A model generated the notes under the pieces. It was given only the letters and a program-made list of their open reading frames with translations, made no database searches and was not told the origin of the DNA. Shown here piece by piece: positions 25,837-34,403 of a DNA stretch of 64,000 bases (the first letter of the stretch is position 1; each line of letters begins with the position of its first letter). Where the stretch lies: assembly GCA_963747775.1 (NCBI GenBank), contig CAVVGT010000011.1:328314-392313 (forward strand), written 5' to 3'. Position numbers and translations under genes: made by a program. This DNA comes from JAGVSZ01 sp963747775 (GTDB taxonomy: Bacteria; Pseudomonadota; Gammaproteobacteria; Burkholderiales; SG8-39).

Positions 25837-26757
25837 ATGACGATGAAACGTGAGTTGACGTTAGGCGCAGTAATCGCAGCGGGGCTGCTCTCGATTGGCG
25901 TGTCGGCGTACCAGGCGCCTGCGGCCCAAACCCCGGCCGCACCAAAAGTCATCGATCTGGTCAAGCTCAAGGACAACTTGTACGTCCTGGCCAGCTCCGT
26001 TCCCGGCAATCCAGCCACGTTCAGCGGCGGCAACGTCTCGGTGTTCATCACCGACACGGGCGTGACCCTCGTTGACTCCAAGCTCGCGGGCTGGGGTCAG
26101 GCGATGCTCGACAAGATCAAGACCGTCACCAATAGACCCGTGACCCGGATCATCAATACCCACACGCACGGCGACCACACCGGCAACGACAGTTTCTTTG
26201 GCCCCAACGTCGAGATTGTCGCGCACGAGAACACGAAGGCCAACATGACCCGGATGGACGCCTTCAAAGGCGAAAAGGTGATCTACCTGCCGAAGAAGGT
26301 CTACCAGGACAAGATGACGCTGGACAGCGGCAAGGATCAGATCGACCTCTACTACTTCGGTCCAGGCCACACCAACGGCGACACCTGGGTCGTCTTCCCC
26401 ACGCTGCGCGTGCTTCAAACCGGCGACATGGTGGCATGGAAAGACGCGCCGCTCTGCGATCGCAACAACGGTGGCAGCTGCGTCGCCTTTCCCAAGACGC
26501 TCGCCGCCGTCGTTGGCGGCGTCAAGAATGTGGACACCGTGATTTCCGGACACATGGGAATGATCACGATGAAGGACATTCAGGAGTATCAGCGCTACAT
26601 GACCGATCTGGTTGCAGGCGCGCAAGCAGCGATGAAGGCGGGCAAGACGGTGGACGATGCTGTTGCCGGGCTGAATCTTGGCGCGAAATATCCGGGCTAC
26701 AAGTCGGAGCGAGTCAAGGCGGCCGTACAGGCAATCTACGACGAGCTGAAGCCTTAG
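25837..26757 (+). CDS. Exported metallo-beta-lactamase-fold hydrolase
   Basis: A 306-residue protein from ATG 25837 (second ATG at 25843). A signal peptide (LTLGAVIAAGLLSIGVSAYQ) precedes an MBL-fold domain with the zinc motif NTHTHGDHTGND and a later ligand in YYFGPGHTNGDTWVVF and ISGHMGM. The architecture resembles periplasmic MBL hydrolases of unknown substrate that are expanded in Acidobacteria. True carbapenemase activity is not implied: this group is distant from class B enzymes. It is followed by another exported metal-dependent protein (PHP fold) in the same direction. Confidence 0.87.
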   Translation: MTMKRELTLGAVIAAGLLSIGVSAYQAPAAQTPAAPKVIDLVKLKDNLYVLASSVPGNPATFSGGNVSVFITDTGVTLVDSKLAGWGQAMLDKIKTVTNRPVTRIINTHTHGDHTGNDSFFGPNVEIVAHENTKANMTRMDAFKGEKVIYLPKKVYQDKMTLDSGKDQIDLYYFGPGHTNGDTWVVFPTLRVLQTGDMVAWKDAPLCDRNNGGSCVAFPKTLAAVVGGVKNVDTVISGHMGMITMKDIQEYQRYMTDLVAGAQAAMKAGKTVDDAVAGLNLGAKYPGYKSERVKAAVQAIYDELKP

Positions 26758-26772
26758 GAAGGCAGAAGGCAT

Positions 26773-26810
26773 CCGCCTACGCTCGCACAACAGCCAAGCG
26801 AGCTACGGCG
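26773..26810. repeat. Hairpin repeat, variant copy of the dispersed element
   Basis: CGCC-TAC-GCTCGC and GCGAGC-TAC-GGCG form an inverted repeat with a symmetrical TAC/TAC internal bulge around a loop of about 11 nt. It begins CCGCCTACGCTC, one base from the complement of the dispersed word GAGCGAAGGCGG. It is preceded by the tandem word ggcagaaggcat. Confidence 0.6.
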
Positions 26811-26862
26811 CGATGGCGCGCCGGAGCCACGCGGCGAAGGCGGCCAGAAGAGAAGGGGCCAA

Positions 26863-27885
26863 ATGCGAATCGCCGTCATGATGATAGCCGTCGGCATCGC
26901 CGTTGCCCTGACCTTGGGCAGCTGGGATCCGCAGGCGTTGGCCGCGCAAGCGCGTCCAGCGACGTCATGGTTCAAGGGCAACCTGCACACGCACACGCTC
27001 AACAGCGACGGCGATTCCACGCCGGACGAAGTGGTCACCTGGTATCGCGAGCACGGATATCAGTTCCTCGTCCTCACCGATCACAACTACCTGACGACTG
27101 TGGATGGCCTCAACGCCGTGCACGGAGCCGCTGACAAGTTTCTGGTGGTCAAAGGCGAAGAGGTCACCGGCCGCGTCGGCGACAAACCAGTGCACGTCAA
27201 CGGCTTGGAAGTCGAACGTTTGGTCGATGCGCCGACTGGTGCCACGGTCGTGGACGTCGCGCAGCGCATGGTCGACGGTATTCGCGCGGCGAAGGGTGTA
27301 CCGAGCATCAATCATCCCAACTACGGCTGGGCGTTTTCGACCGACGAGCTCGGGCAGCTCCAGCGCACGCGGCTGTTCGAGGTATTCAACGGGCATCCCC
27401 TCGTCAACAACATCGGCGGCGGCGGCGTTCCCGGCCTCGAGGAAACCTGGGATCGCATTCTCTCGAGCGGCAAACTCCTCTACGGAGTGGCAGTCGACGA
27501 CGCGCACTATTTCAAGCGGCCGTGGGATGCGACCGCCCCGGCGCCAGGCAAAGGCTGGGTCTACGTCCGCTCGCCGCAACTCGAAGGCCGCGCACTGGTC
27601 GAGGCGCTCGAACGCGGGGAGTTCTATTCGTCAACCGGCGTCGAGCTCAGTGCGATCGACGTGGTCAACTCGACGCTGACGGTCGTGGTTCGCCAGGAGC
27701 CCTCGAGCAAGTACCGCATCCAATTCATCGGCCGTCAGGGTCGAGTGTTGAGCGAGGCGACGGCGAGTCCGGCGAGCTACACGTTCAAGGGCGATGAAGG
27801 CTACGTCCGCGCAAAAGTGATCGAGTCGAACGGCAAGTTCGCGTGGATTCAGCCGGTGGCTGTTGGCTCAGCAGGTCCTCGCTGA
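26863..27885 (+). CDS. Exported PHP-domain metal-dependent phosphoesterase-like protein
   Basis: A 340-residue protein with an N-terminal signal segment (VMMIAVGIAVALTLGSW) and a PHP-fold domain: GNLHTHTLNSDGD carries the first HxH metal motif, LVLTDHNYL the second histidine, and SINHPNYGWAF and VAVDDAHY later ligands. PHP proteins are phosphoesterases, but exported ones have no assigned substrate. A C-terminal beta domain (about residues 270-335) may bind carbohydrate or protein; this is a guess. It shares orientation with the MBL gene upstream. Confidence 0.85.
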   Translation: MRIAVMMIAVGIAVALTLGSWDPQALAAQARPATSWFKGNLHTHTLNSDGDSTPDEVVTWYREHGYQFLVLTDHNYLTTVDGLNAVHGAADKFLVVKGEEVTGRVGDKPVHVNGLEVERLVDAPTGATVVDVAQRMVDGIRAAKGVPSINHPNYGWAFSTDELGQLQRTRLFEVFNGHPLVNNIGGGGVPGLEETWDRILSSGKLLYGVAVDDAHYFKRPWDATAPAPGKGWVYVRSPQLEGRALVEALERGEFYSSTGVELSAIDVVNSTLTVVVRQEPSSKYRIQFIGRQGRVLSEATASPASYTFKGDEGYVRAKVIESNGKFAWIQPVAVGSAGPR

Positions 27886-27918
27886 CGAATAAAGAATAAA
27901 GAAGAACGAAGAAAGAAA

Positions 27919-28347
27919 GTGGACTTGGCGAAGAGCGAACAGCGACTAGCGAATGGCGGCCCCGTTGTGGTGGTGGCCGCTGTCATCGAGCGCGACGATT
28001 CGTTTCTGGTGACTCTCCGGCAATCGGGGACGCATCTCGCCGGTCACTGGGAGTTTCCGGGAGGCAAGGTTCATTCTCACGAAACTCACAGCGAAGCGCT
28101 TCGCCGCGAGCTCTTCGAAGAGCTGGATATCGTCGCGGTGGTCGACGAGCTGATGCACTCGGTGAGCCACACCTATCCAGATAAAACCGTCGAGCTGTAT
28201 TTCTACCGCTGCGGCTTCGACGGTGAGCCCAAGCCGATGATGGGACAAGACATGCAGTGGGTGCCGCGTGTCGAGCTGGCGTTGCTGCCATTCCCCGAAG
28301 CGGATCGCGATCTGCTCGCGCTCCTGATCGCCGGTTCAGGCCAATAG
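27919..28347 (+). CDS. Nudix (MutT/CTP pyrophosphohydrolase-like) hydrolase
   Basis: A 142-residue protein with a full Nudix box (GGKVHSHETHSEALRRELFE followed by EL). It resembles MutT/NudG nucleotide-pool sanitation enzymes (VVAAVIERDDSFLVTLRQ, SGTHLAGHWEFPG). The GTG at 27919 would translate part of the tandem repeat gaagagcgaacagcgactagcg into the first 12 residues. The in-frame GTG codons near 27967 are alternative starts that would exclude the repeat. A repeat word also follows the stop (28348-28375). Confidence 0.85.
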   Translation: MDLAKSEQRLANGGPVVVVAAVIERDDSFLVTLRQSGTHLAGHWEFPGGKVHSHETHSEALRRELFEELDIVAVVDELMHSVSHTYPDKTVELYFYRCGFDGEPKPMMGQDMQWVPRVELALLPFPEADRDLLALLIAGSGQ

Positions 28348-28375
28348 CGAATAGCGAAGAGCGAAGAGCGAACCG

Positions 28376-29678
28376 CTACTTGATCACCAGCAACCGATAG
28401 TTCGCCGAGTGCACGAACTGCACGCCGTTCTCCATCAGCACGGCGTCGTCTTCAATCGGAATCCGCAGCTTCTTGCCGCCCCATTCCGCGATTGGCGTGT
28501 ACGCAAAGTATTCGAACGAAAACATGTGCTGCACGTGCATCGTGAACGTCGTCTGCAGCGGCTGCCAGGTGGTGAGCGAAGGGCCGATGTCGTGGCCAGT
28601 GTTGCCGACGGGATGGAAGCCGTAGACGACGTCGGTTTTCTGGTCAGCGTTCGGCTTGTTGAACTCGATCACGCCGTAGCCGGCGCTGCGTAGCGCCGTC
28701 GTCCATCACCTTCATGGTCGCGTCGGCGCGCACGCCAGGCTTGATCGCCTTCTTGAGCACGTCGCGCACGGCAATCGCCTTGTCGAACGCTGCCTGAATG
28801 CTTTTCGGTGGCGCTGTTTCGCCAGGCTTCAGAACATAGGCCACGCGTTTGACGTCGGTGCCGAAGTTCATCAACTGCACACCCCAATCGATCATCATCA
28901 CGTCGCCGGGCTGGATGATGCGATTGCTCGAGGTGGCGACGATACCCTCGGGGCCGGTGACGTAGACCGATGGCATGTCGAACTCCGAGCCGAGGGCGCG
29001 ATCGAGCAGGCGGTCCTGGAGCCACCAGGCCACGTCTTCGAGTGTGGTCTTGCCGGGCGTAATCACTTCGTTCGACAGCGCGCGCTCGGTGAGCTGAATG
29101 GCGATGCCGGCGGCTTCGCCGAACGCCACAATCTCGGCAGCGACACGGTGCGAGCGGAAATCTGCCACCACACGCTCGGCGCTCACCAGGCGTGAGGCAT
29201 ACGGTTCGCCCAACGTCTTCTTGAGATGCGCCAGCATCGTCACCGACAAACCGTCCGCCGGGCCGATCTCCTCGGACATGTTGACGCCGATGCGCTTGGG
29301 GTCGCGTTGCTTGACGATCTCGGCCAGGCGCGCTGCGGGCAGGATCTGATCGTAGGCGCCCGACTCCGATAGCAGATACCCGCCTGGGCCGAGCGCGAGC
29401 CGCTCGATGCGGTCGGTGCCGCGATCGGCGAACACGTAGTAGCCGATGCCTGTGACATAGCCTCGGCCGAGATCGCGCCAGAGCGGGTCGTAGTGGTTTT
29501 CCTTGACCGCGACGATCCACATGTCGATGCCGTGATCGCGCATCGCCCGCGGCAGCACCTGCTCGAACTTGTCGAGGCGGATCTGCCGCTCCATCTCCCA
29601 TCGGCGTCGGGCCTCTTGCGCGCCCAGTCCAGCGCCAACCGTCACCAGCACCAGCAGCGTCGATATCACCTTGCGCAT
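28376..29678 (-). pseudogene. Exported M24 (Xaa-Pro) aminopeptidase, one-base frameshift
   Basis: The gene starts at ATG 29678 with a signal peptide (VISTLLVLVTVGAGLGAQ), then a creatinase-like N domain and the M24 pita-bread domain (IDWGVQLMNFGTDVKRVAYV holds two metal Asp). At about 28697-28701 an extra G in gacgacggcgc shifts the frame. The expected DDALRSAGYGVIEF and the rest, including VGNTGHDIGPSL (metal His) and IPIEDDAVLMENG (metal Glu), lie in the next frame to a stop at 28376. The product would be about 434 residues. All catalytic ligands are intact across the two parts, so a sequencing indel is as likely as real decay. Confidence 0.85.
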
Positions 29679-29696
29679 GGCTCGCATTCTAGACAT

Positions 29697-29985
29697 CTTC
29701 CAAGGCCTGAGTCGTGACGTTTGAGGCAAGTTTTCGGCAGGCCGCAGAAGATGTCGCCCCGCGTCCTCGACGTTGCTCGGGACGCCCTGAGCCTTGGTCG
29801 AAGGGCGGAGCGGGGCAAAACGATACTGCCCTAGCGAAGCTGAGCCGACGCGCGTTGCTGGGCGGTTTGAGGCGAAGCGTCTCTTTTCCCGCCTGCGGCC
29901 GTCCGCCTCCTGCCGTCGGCCTTCATGGCGACAGGCTCGGGCACTCGTGGGCGCGAAGGCATCGTTATGGTAGTATTGCCTCGTT
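29697..29985. repeat. Intergenic region with hairpin repeats and the vapBC promoter region
   Basis: This gap holds gccctgagccttggtcgaagggc (about 29788), a hairpin with GCCCT/AGGGC arms, then several G+C words (gcctgcggccgtccgcctcctgccg). Just before vapB the word cgttatgg occurs twice (about 29963 and 29982), the second overlapping the vapB start, with the A+T-rich tggtagtattg between. The doubled word is a candidate VapB operator. Confidence 0.5.
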
Positions 29986-30267
29986 ATGGCACGAATCACG
30001 TTCTCGCTGGATGACGCCACCGTTGCGCAGATCCGGCAGACGGCCGCCCGGCTGCGCACGCCGCAGAGCCACGTCGTGCGCGACGCGGTGGCCGACTACG
30101 CGGCTCGCACCGACCGGTTGAGCGAGCGCGAGCGGCACCAGCTCATGGGCGTGCTCGAGCGTTTGCGCGACGGCAAGCCGACGCGGACGGCCAAAGCCGT
30201 GGATGCGGAACTGCGGACCCTGCGAGCGGCGCGTCGCGCCGGCGGGCGGCAGCATCGGCCGGCATGA
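29986..30267 (+). CDS. Ribbon-helix-helix antitoxin, VapB type
   Basis: A 93-residue protein with an N-terminal RHH DNA-binding segment (MARITFSLDDATVAQIRQTA) and a basic C-terminal tail that would bind the toxin. It overlaps the PIN-domain gene by 4 bp, the usual antitoxin-toxin arrangement. It would repress its own promoter with VapC. Confidence 0.85.
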   Translation: MARITFSLDDATVAQIRQTAARLRTPQSHVVRDAVADYAARTDRLSERERHQLMGVLERLRDGKPTRTAKAVDAELRTLRAARRAGGRQHRPA

Positions 30268-30638
30268 TCGTCCACGTCGATACCTCGGCCCTGATCGATG
30301 CGCTGACCGGGCCGCGCCGGTCACTCGACACCTTGATGCGGCTGGCGGAGGCGGGTCACCGCCTCGGGCTCTCGACCATCGTCCTCTACGAATGGCTGCG
30401 AGGTCCTCGGACCCGCACCGAGCTCTCGGCGCAGGAAGAGGTGTTTCCCTCCGAGCGTGCCGCGGCGTTTGGCACGGCCGACGCGGCCATCGCCGCCAGG
30501 CTTTACAAGCAGGTGGCGCGACCGCGTGGACGTGAGATCGATCTCGCGGTGGCGGCGTGCGCCCTCGCCAACGGCGCCGCCATCTGGACGCTGAATCCGG
30601 GCGACTTTCGCGACATCCCCGATCTCCGGCTCATGTAA
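30264..30638 (+). CDS. PIN-domain ribonuclease toxin, VapC type
   Basis: A 124-residue PIN domain: first acidic residue in VHVDTSALIDAL, Glu in LYEWLRGPR, Asp in REIDLAVAACA and a final acidic site in WTLNPGDFRDIP. VapC toxins cleave tRNA or rRNA when freed from antitoxin. All four acidic positions look intact. A damaged serine-hydrolase fragment follows directly, so the pair may have landed beside or in a decaying gene. Confidence 0.87.
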   Translation: MIVHVDTSALIDALTGPRRSLDTLMRLAEAGHRLGLSTIVLYEWLRGPRTRTELSAQEEVFPSERAAAFGTADAAIAARLYKQVARPRGREIDLAVAACALANGAAIWTLNPGDFRDIPDLRLM

Positions 30639-30659
30639 GGTGCTGGGCGCCCGCAGTGC

Positions 30660-30799
30660 GTGGTGATCGCTCACCTTCGTAAGGGGTACGGCCTGGCCGT
30701 GATGACCAACGCCGACAGTGAGGCCAGGTGCTCGGCGAGATCATCGCGCGCGCGGCGTCAGCCTACAGCTGGGACTCACTCGACAAGCCGCTCGCCCGG
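30660..30799 (+). pseudogene. C-terminal remnant of a serine hydrolase (class C beta-lactamase-like)
   Basis: One frame reads GYGLAVMTNADS, the typical closing strand of beta-lactamase-related serine hydrolases. A second frame then continues VLGEIIARAASAYSW and DSLDKPLAR to a stop near 30799. The two parts are joined by a frameshift near 30720. No upstream part of such a gene is present; vapBC occupies that place. Confidence 0.6.
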
Positions 30800-30804
30800 T
30801 AGCC

Positions 30805-31890
30805 CTACCTCCCCGCGCGCTTCGGCGGCAGCATCGCCTTGTCGATGATCGCGACGACGACGTAATTGGGATCGACCATCTCGTTGAGATCGATCCGCGC
30901 GACCTTCGACAGCAGCTCGTAGGCGTCGAGCTCGGAAAGGCCGTAGTCGTCGCGGATCCACATGATCAATTCCTTGAATGCGATCCGCAGCGCATCATCC
31001 ACGGGGCGGTAGGCGCCCAGGGCCATGATCGATCGATCGTTTTCGAAGCGCGGCCACTTGATGGCCTTGCCCTTGATGACGTTGACGGAGAGGCGCACCC
31101 TGAGCGGCACTTCGATGCCCGTGCCGCCGACTTCACCCTCGCCCTGCGCCGCGTGACCATCGCCGAAGGACAGCATCGCGCCAGAGACGCTCACCGGCAG
31201 GTATACCGTGTGGCCCACGCTCGCTTGCGGTGAATCCATGTTGCCGCCCCATTCGCCGGGTGTGATCGACATCCGCGACTCGCCACCGGGCGGCGCCACG
31301 CCGAGGCAGCCGAGAAACGGATGCATCGGGATCTTCACCGTGAAGCCCGAATCAGTGGCTTTGAACGTGGCGGTGTTGTTCGCCTTGTCGATGTCGTAGA
31401 ACCAGATGCGTTCCGGCAGATCGGGATTGAGCATCGGCGTGTAGGTGGTGGTGTTCAGCGCGCCGAAGCCGGGCGCCATCGCGCCGACGCCGATGGTCCC
31501 GTCCACGTCGAGGTTCTCGATCTTCACCGCGAGCGTATCGCCCGGCTCCGCCCCTTCGACGAAGAACGGACCGGTGAGTGGATTGTCGCCCTTGACGAGC
31601 GCCATCGTGTCGCCGGGTTTGCGGATGGCGTTGCCGAACGCGTCGAGGGTGTTGGCTTCGATCACATCGCCGGACCGGACGCGGGCCACTGGCGTTCCGG
31701 GCCCATAGACGTACTTCACGTTGGCCATCGACGCTTCGAAGCGCACGACCCGCGGCGCTGGTGACTTGTCCGCCTGCCAGCCTCCGCCAAGGCTACGGCG
31801 GCCCGCCGAGGCATCTGCGAAGGCGGGAGCTTGAGCGAAGGCGAACGTGTGAATCAAGCCAAGCAAGGCAAACAGCCAGGTTCGGTACAT
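30805..31890 (-). CDS. Exported acetamidase/formamidase family protein with a repeat-encoded insert
   Basis: A 361-residue FmdA_AmdA family protein with a signal peptide (LFALLGLIHTFAFAQAPAFA). Family segments include DGTIGVGAMAPGFGALN, IPMHPFLGCLGVAPPGGE and GEWGGNMDSPQ. It would hydrolyse a small amide. Between the signal peptide and the first conserved strand, residues of about 22-40 (ADASAGRRSLGGGWQADKSP) are encoded by a copy of the dispersed hairpin element (31781-31827). The frame is kept. The gene overlaps the methyltransferase gene by one base and is probably cotranscribed with it. Confidence 0.87.
   Translation of the reverse strand: MYRTWLFALLGLIHTFAFAQAPAFADASAGRRSLGGGWQADKSPAPRVVRFEASMANVKYVYGPGTPVARVRSGDVIEANTLDAFGNAIRKPGDTMALVKGDNPLTGPFFVEGAEPGDTLAVKIENLDVDGTIGVGAMAPGFGALNTTTYTPMLNPDLPERIWFYDIDKANNTATFKATDSGFTVKIPMHPFLGCLGVAPPGGESRMSITPGEWGGNMDSPQASVGHTVYLPVSVSGAMLSFGDGHAAQGEGEVGGTGIEVPLRVRLSVNVIKGKAIKWPRFENDRSIMALGAYRPVDDALRIAFKELIMWIRDDYGLSELDAYELLSKVARIDLNEMVDPNYVVVAIIDKAMLPPKRAGR
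31781..31842. repeat. Dispersed hairpin element inside the acetamidase gene
   Basis: Positions 31781-31827 match 58033-58080 at about 39 of 47 positions with one gap (shared start cctccgc, shared core gctacggcgg and ccgccga, shared end gcgaaggcgg). The word GAGCGAAGGCG follows at 31833-31842. The element lies in the signal-peptide-proximal coding region on the opposite strand. Confidence 0.75.
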
Positions 31891-32567
31891 CAGAGCTTCT
31901 CCTCTTCGTCGAGCATACTAGCCATCAACACACGATTCTTCGGCGTGATGTCCAGTGGAATGCTCTGCGTCCACACGCGATAGCCGCGCTGTTGGAGTCG
32001 CGCGGCTCTCATCACATCGATCGCGAGAGCGGCATCCACCCACCCGGTGAGGCCACCGGTGTCGCACGTCTCCACGTCGTGGCAGCAGGGCAGTACCGCG
32101 ACACGCGCGCCCGCGTCCATCGCGCGATCCAGGATGACGTCGGTCAGCCGGCCGCACGCGTGGCTCGAGACCACGACATCCGTGGGATGGAGCGGCAGGG
32201 AGTCGAGATCGGCCGCGACAAAGTTGATTCGCCCGGCCAAACGAGGCCACCACTCAACCAGCGCATCATGGAGTTTCGCGCAGGACGGCGGCAACGTGAG
32301 GTCGATCGCCACGGCGCTCGGTGACGAATCGTCCAAGATCAGCATCAAGTGGGCGAGCAGACCGTGACCGGCCGCCATGTCGATCACGCGTCCGCCGCGA
32401 AAGCGCCGCCGCACGCGTCGCGCCACTTCCCACGCTTCGAACAGCTCCTTGCGCGGCAGGCACCCCACTCCGCAGACCGCCCGCCCGACGCGATCCAGCA
32501 GGGTCTCGCTTGGAAAGCGCCCGAGATCGAAGTGAGTGAGGCGCTCCTTCGAGGATGGTGAGAACAC
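31890..32567 (-). CDS. Class I SAM-dependent methyltransferase, target unknown
   Basis: A protein of about 225 residues from GTG 32567 (GTG 32576 also possible). The SAM motif I is RVIDMAAGHGLLAHLML, the acidic motif is VAIDLTLPP, and a Cys pair lies in VAVLPCCHDVETCD. The open frame continues upstream to 32681 only because the tandem repeat there reads as Gly/Leu/Trp words (DLGLGTWDLGLGAWGLG); I exclude that part. It is coupled to the acetamidase gene by a one-base overlap. Confidence 0.75.
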   Translation of the reverse strand: MFSPSSKERLTHFDLGRFPSETLLDRVGRAVCGVGCLPRKELFEAWEVARRVRRRFRGGRVIDMAAGHGLLAHLMLILDDSSPSAVAIDLTLPPSCAKLHDALVEWWPRLAGRINFVAADLDSLPLHPTDVVVSSHACGRLTDVILDRAMDAGARVAVLPCCHDVETCDTGGLTGWVDAALAIDVMRAARLQQRGYRVWTQSIPLDITPKNRVLMASMLDEEEKL

Positions 32568-32581
32568 GCCCCTCACAGTAC

Positions 32582-32683
32582 ACGGGAAGGCAGAAGGCAA
32601 AGGCAGTCCCAAGCCCCAAGTCCCCAAGCCCCAAGCCCCAAGCCCCAAGTCCCAAGTCCCAAGTCCCAAGTCCCAAGCCACAA
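32582..32683. repeat. Short tandem repeat: aggcaga and CCCAAGT/CCCAAGC words
   Basis: The word gaaggcagaaggcaaaggcag is followed by about ten copies of a 7-8 nt unit alternating between CCCAAGC(C) and CCCAAGT(C). It fills the whole gap between the divergent methyltransferase and aconitase X genes. Confidence 0.9.
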
Positions 32684-32692
32684 TAAGCCTCA

Positions 32693-33949
32693 GTGCCTGT
32701 CGAGCTCACGGCAATTGAGTCAGCCATCGCTAGAGGAGAACGTGGCCGCGGCGCGGCGATGGCGATGCGTATCGTCGCTGATGTCGCCAGCCTCATGGGC
32801 GCGGCGCGACTGATTCCCATCGCGTCGGCACACATCGACGGTGCGCTCTATCACGGAGATTCGGGGACGCTGTTCGCTGAAGCGCTCGTCGAAGGCGGTG
32901 CGAAGACATCGGTGCGCGCCACTTTGAACGTTGGCGCGCTGGATCTGACCGGCTGCTCGCAGAACCGTCTCCCACCGCATGAGCGCGAGATGGCCCGGCG
33001 CATGATGTCGGCGTACCGCTCGCTAGGTTGTGAGGCCACGTGGACGTGCGCGCCGTATCAGGCCGGGCATCGACCGGCGCTCGGCACCGACGTCGCCTGG
33101 GGTGAATCAAACGCCGTCGTGTTCTGCAACTCGGTGCTTGGTGCCCGCACCAATCGCTACGGTGACTTCCTCGATATCGCCTGCGCCATCGCCGGACGCG
33201 CACCCGACTACGGCCTCCATCGGGCGGAGAACCGTCGCGCCTCCGTCGTCTTCGACGTATCGGGCCTCGACCCTCGATTCCTCTCGTCGGAGATCGCGTG
33301 GCCCGTGCTCGGCAATCTTTACGGCCGCACGGTTGGCAACGCCATTGGCGTCGTCACTGGGATCACCTCGCATCCTGGCGAGGACGCGTTGAAGGCGTTT
33401 GGCGCCACGGCCGCATCCACTGGAGCCGTCGGACTCTTCCACATTGCCGGGGTCACGCCGGAGGCGCCTGACGCGGCGACGGCGCTCAATCACGCGCCTC
33501 CCCGGTCGCGCATCGACGTCACAGAGGCCATGGTCGCCGACGCACAGCGACGCCTCTCGACGGCCGATTGCGCCGATCGTGTCGATGCCGTTGCCGTCGG
33601 TAGCCCGCACTTGTCGATGGATGAATTCGATCGACTGGAACGATTGCTGTCCGAGCGACACGTGCGCGTCCCGATCTACGCGTGCACCGGCCGCCACGTG
33701 CTCGCGGTACTCGAGCGAACAGGACGAAGGCAATTGCTCGAATCCTTCGGGGTGGTCATCGTCGCCGACACGTGCGTGGTGGTGACGCCCATCCTGCCGG
33801 ACGTTCCTGACGCGGTGCTGATGACTAATTCCGGAAAGTTCGCCCACTACGCGCCTGGCAACACCGGCTATGCAGTGCTCTACGGGTCGATGGCCGATTG
33901 CGTCGAGAGCGCGGTGACCGGCGTGCCGACCTTTGGAGCCGCGCGATGA
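32693..33949 (+). CDS. Aconitase X, large (catalytic) subunit
   Basis: A 418-residue protein of the AcnX family, from GTG 32693. Diagnostic segments are HIDGALYHGDSGTLFAE, GCSQNRLPPHEREMARR, CAPYQAG and GESNAVVFCNSVLGARTN. AcnX enzymes dehydrate cis-3-hydroxy-L-proline in bacteria or mevalonate 5-phosphate in archaea and use an iron-sulphur site; the Cys in GCSQ and FCNSV are candidate ligands. The small swivel subunit overlaps it by 4 bp. Which of the two reactions applies cannot be read here; no proline or mevalonate genes are adjacent. Confidence 0.85.
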   Translation: MPVELTAIESAIARGERGRGAAMAMRIVADVASLMGAARLIPIASAHIDGALYHGDSGTLFAEALVEGGAKTSVRATLNVGALDLTGCSQNRLPPHEREMARRMMSAYRSLGCEATWTCAPYQAGHRPALGTDVAWGESNAVVFCNSVLGARTNRYGDFLDIACAIAGRAPDYGLHRAENRRASVVFDVSGLDPRFLSSEIAWPVLGNLYGRTVGNAIGVVTGITSHPGEDALKAFGATAASTGAVGLFHIAGVTPEAPDAATALNHAPPRSRIDVTEAMVADAQRRLSTADCADRVDAVAVGSPHLSMDEFDRLERLLSERHVRVPIYACTGRHVLAVLERTGRRQLLESFGVVIVADTCVVVTPILPDVPDAVLMTNSGKFAHYAPGNTGYAVLYGSMADCVESAVTGVPTFGAAR

Positions 33950-34371
33950 CGCCGGTCCGAGGCGACGTGATGGTGGCGGGCACCGGTGGCGCCGGTGAGT
34001 CGCTGATCCTCACCGCGCCGATCAGTTTCTGGGGCGGGGTCAATCCGAAGACGGGACAGATTGCCGATGTGCGTCATCCCCAGCACGGCAGCCACATAGC
34101 CGGGCGAGTGTTGTTCGTGCCGGGCACGATCGGCTCCTCATCAGCGGCCGCAATCCTGCTGGAGTTGGTGCACGTCGGGCTCGCTCCGGCCGCGTTGGTG
34201 CTGCACGAACCCGACGCCATCCTGCTGCTGGGCCTGATCGTGGCGAAGGAGATGGGCTACGAGACGCCGATCGCGGTGCAACTCGATCGCGATCGCTTCA
34301 ACGCGTTCGCACACCACACGGTCAGCGTCTCCGCGGCCGGCGAACTGGCTGGCGCACCGCGGGACGTTTAG
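33946..34371 (+). CDS. Aconitase X, small (swivel, DUF126) subunit
   Basis: A 141-residue swivel-domain protein with LTAPISFWGGVNPKTGQIAD, HPQHGSHIAGRVLFVPG and the family GTIGSSSAAAILLELV serine motif. It completes the AcnX active site. It starts at ATG 33946 inside the last codons of the large subunit (ATGA overlap). It is followed by an inverted-repeat element, so the two-gene unit is self-contained. Confidence 0.87.
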   Translation: MTPVRGDVMVAGTGGAGESLILTAPISFWGGVNPKTGQIADVRHPQHGSHIAGRVLFVPGTIGSSSAAAILLELVHVGLAPAALVLHEPDAILLLGLIVAKEMGYETPIAVQLDRDRFNAFAHHTVSVSAAGELAGAPRDV

Positions 34372-34403
34372 CGAACGGTCGGCCCAGCTGTTACCGGTTC
34401 CCG

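Noticed and set aside
25837..26757. Class B beta-lactamase resistance gene
   Set aside because: Has the fold and HxHxD motif, but the surrounding sequence fits generic exported MBL hydrolases and not known carbapenemases.
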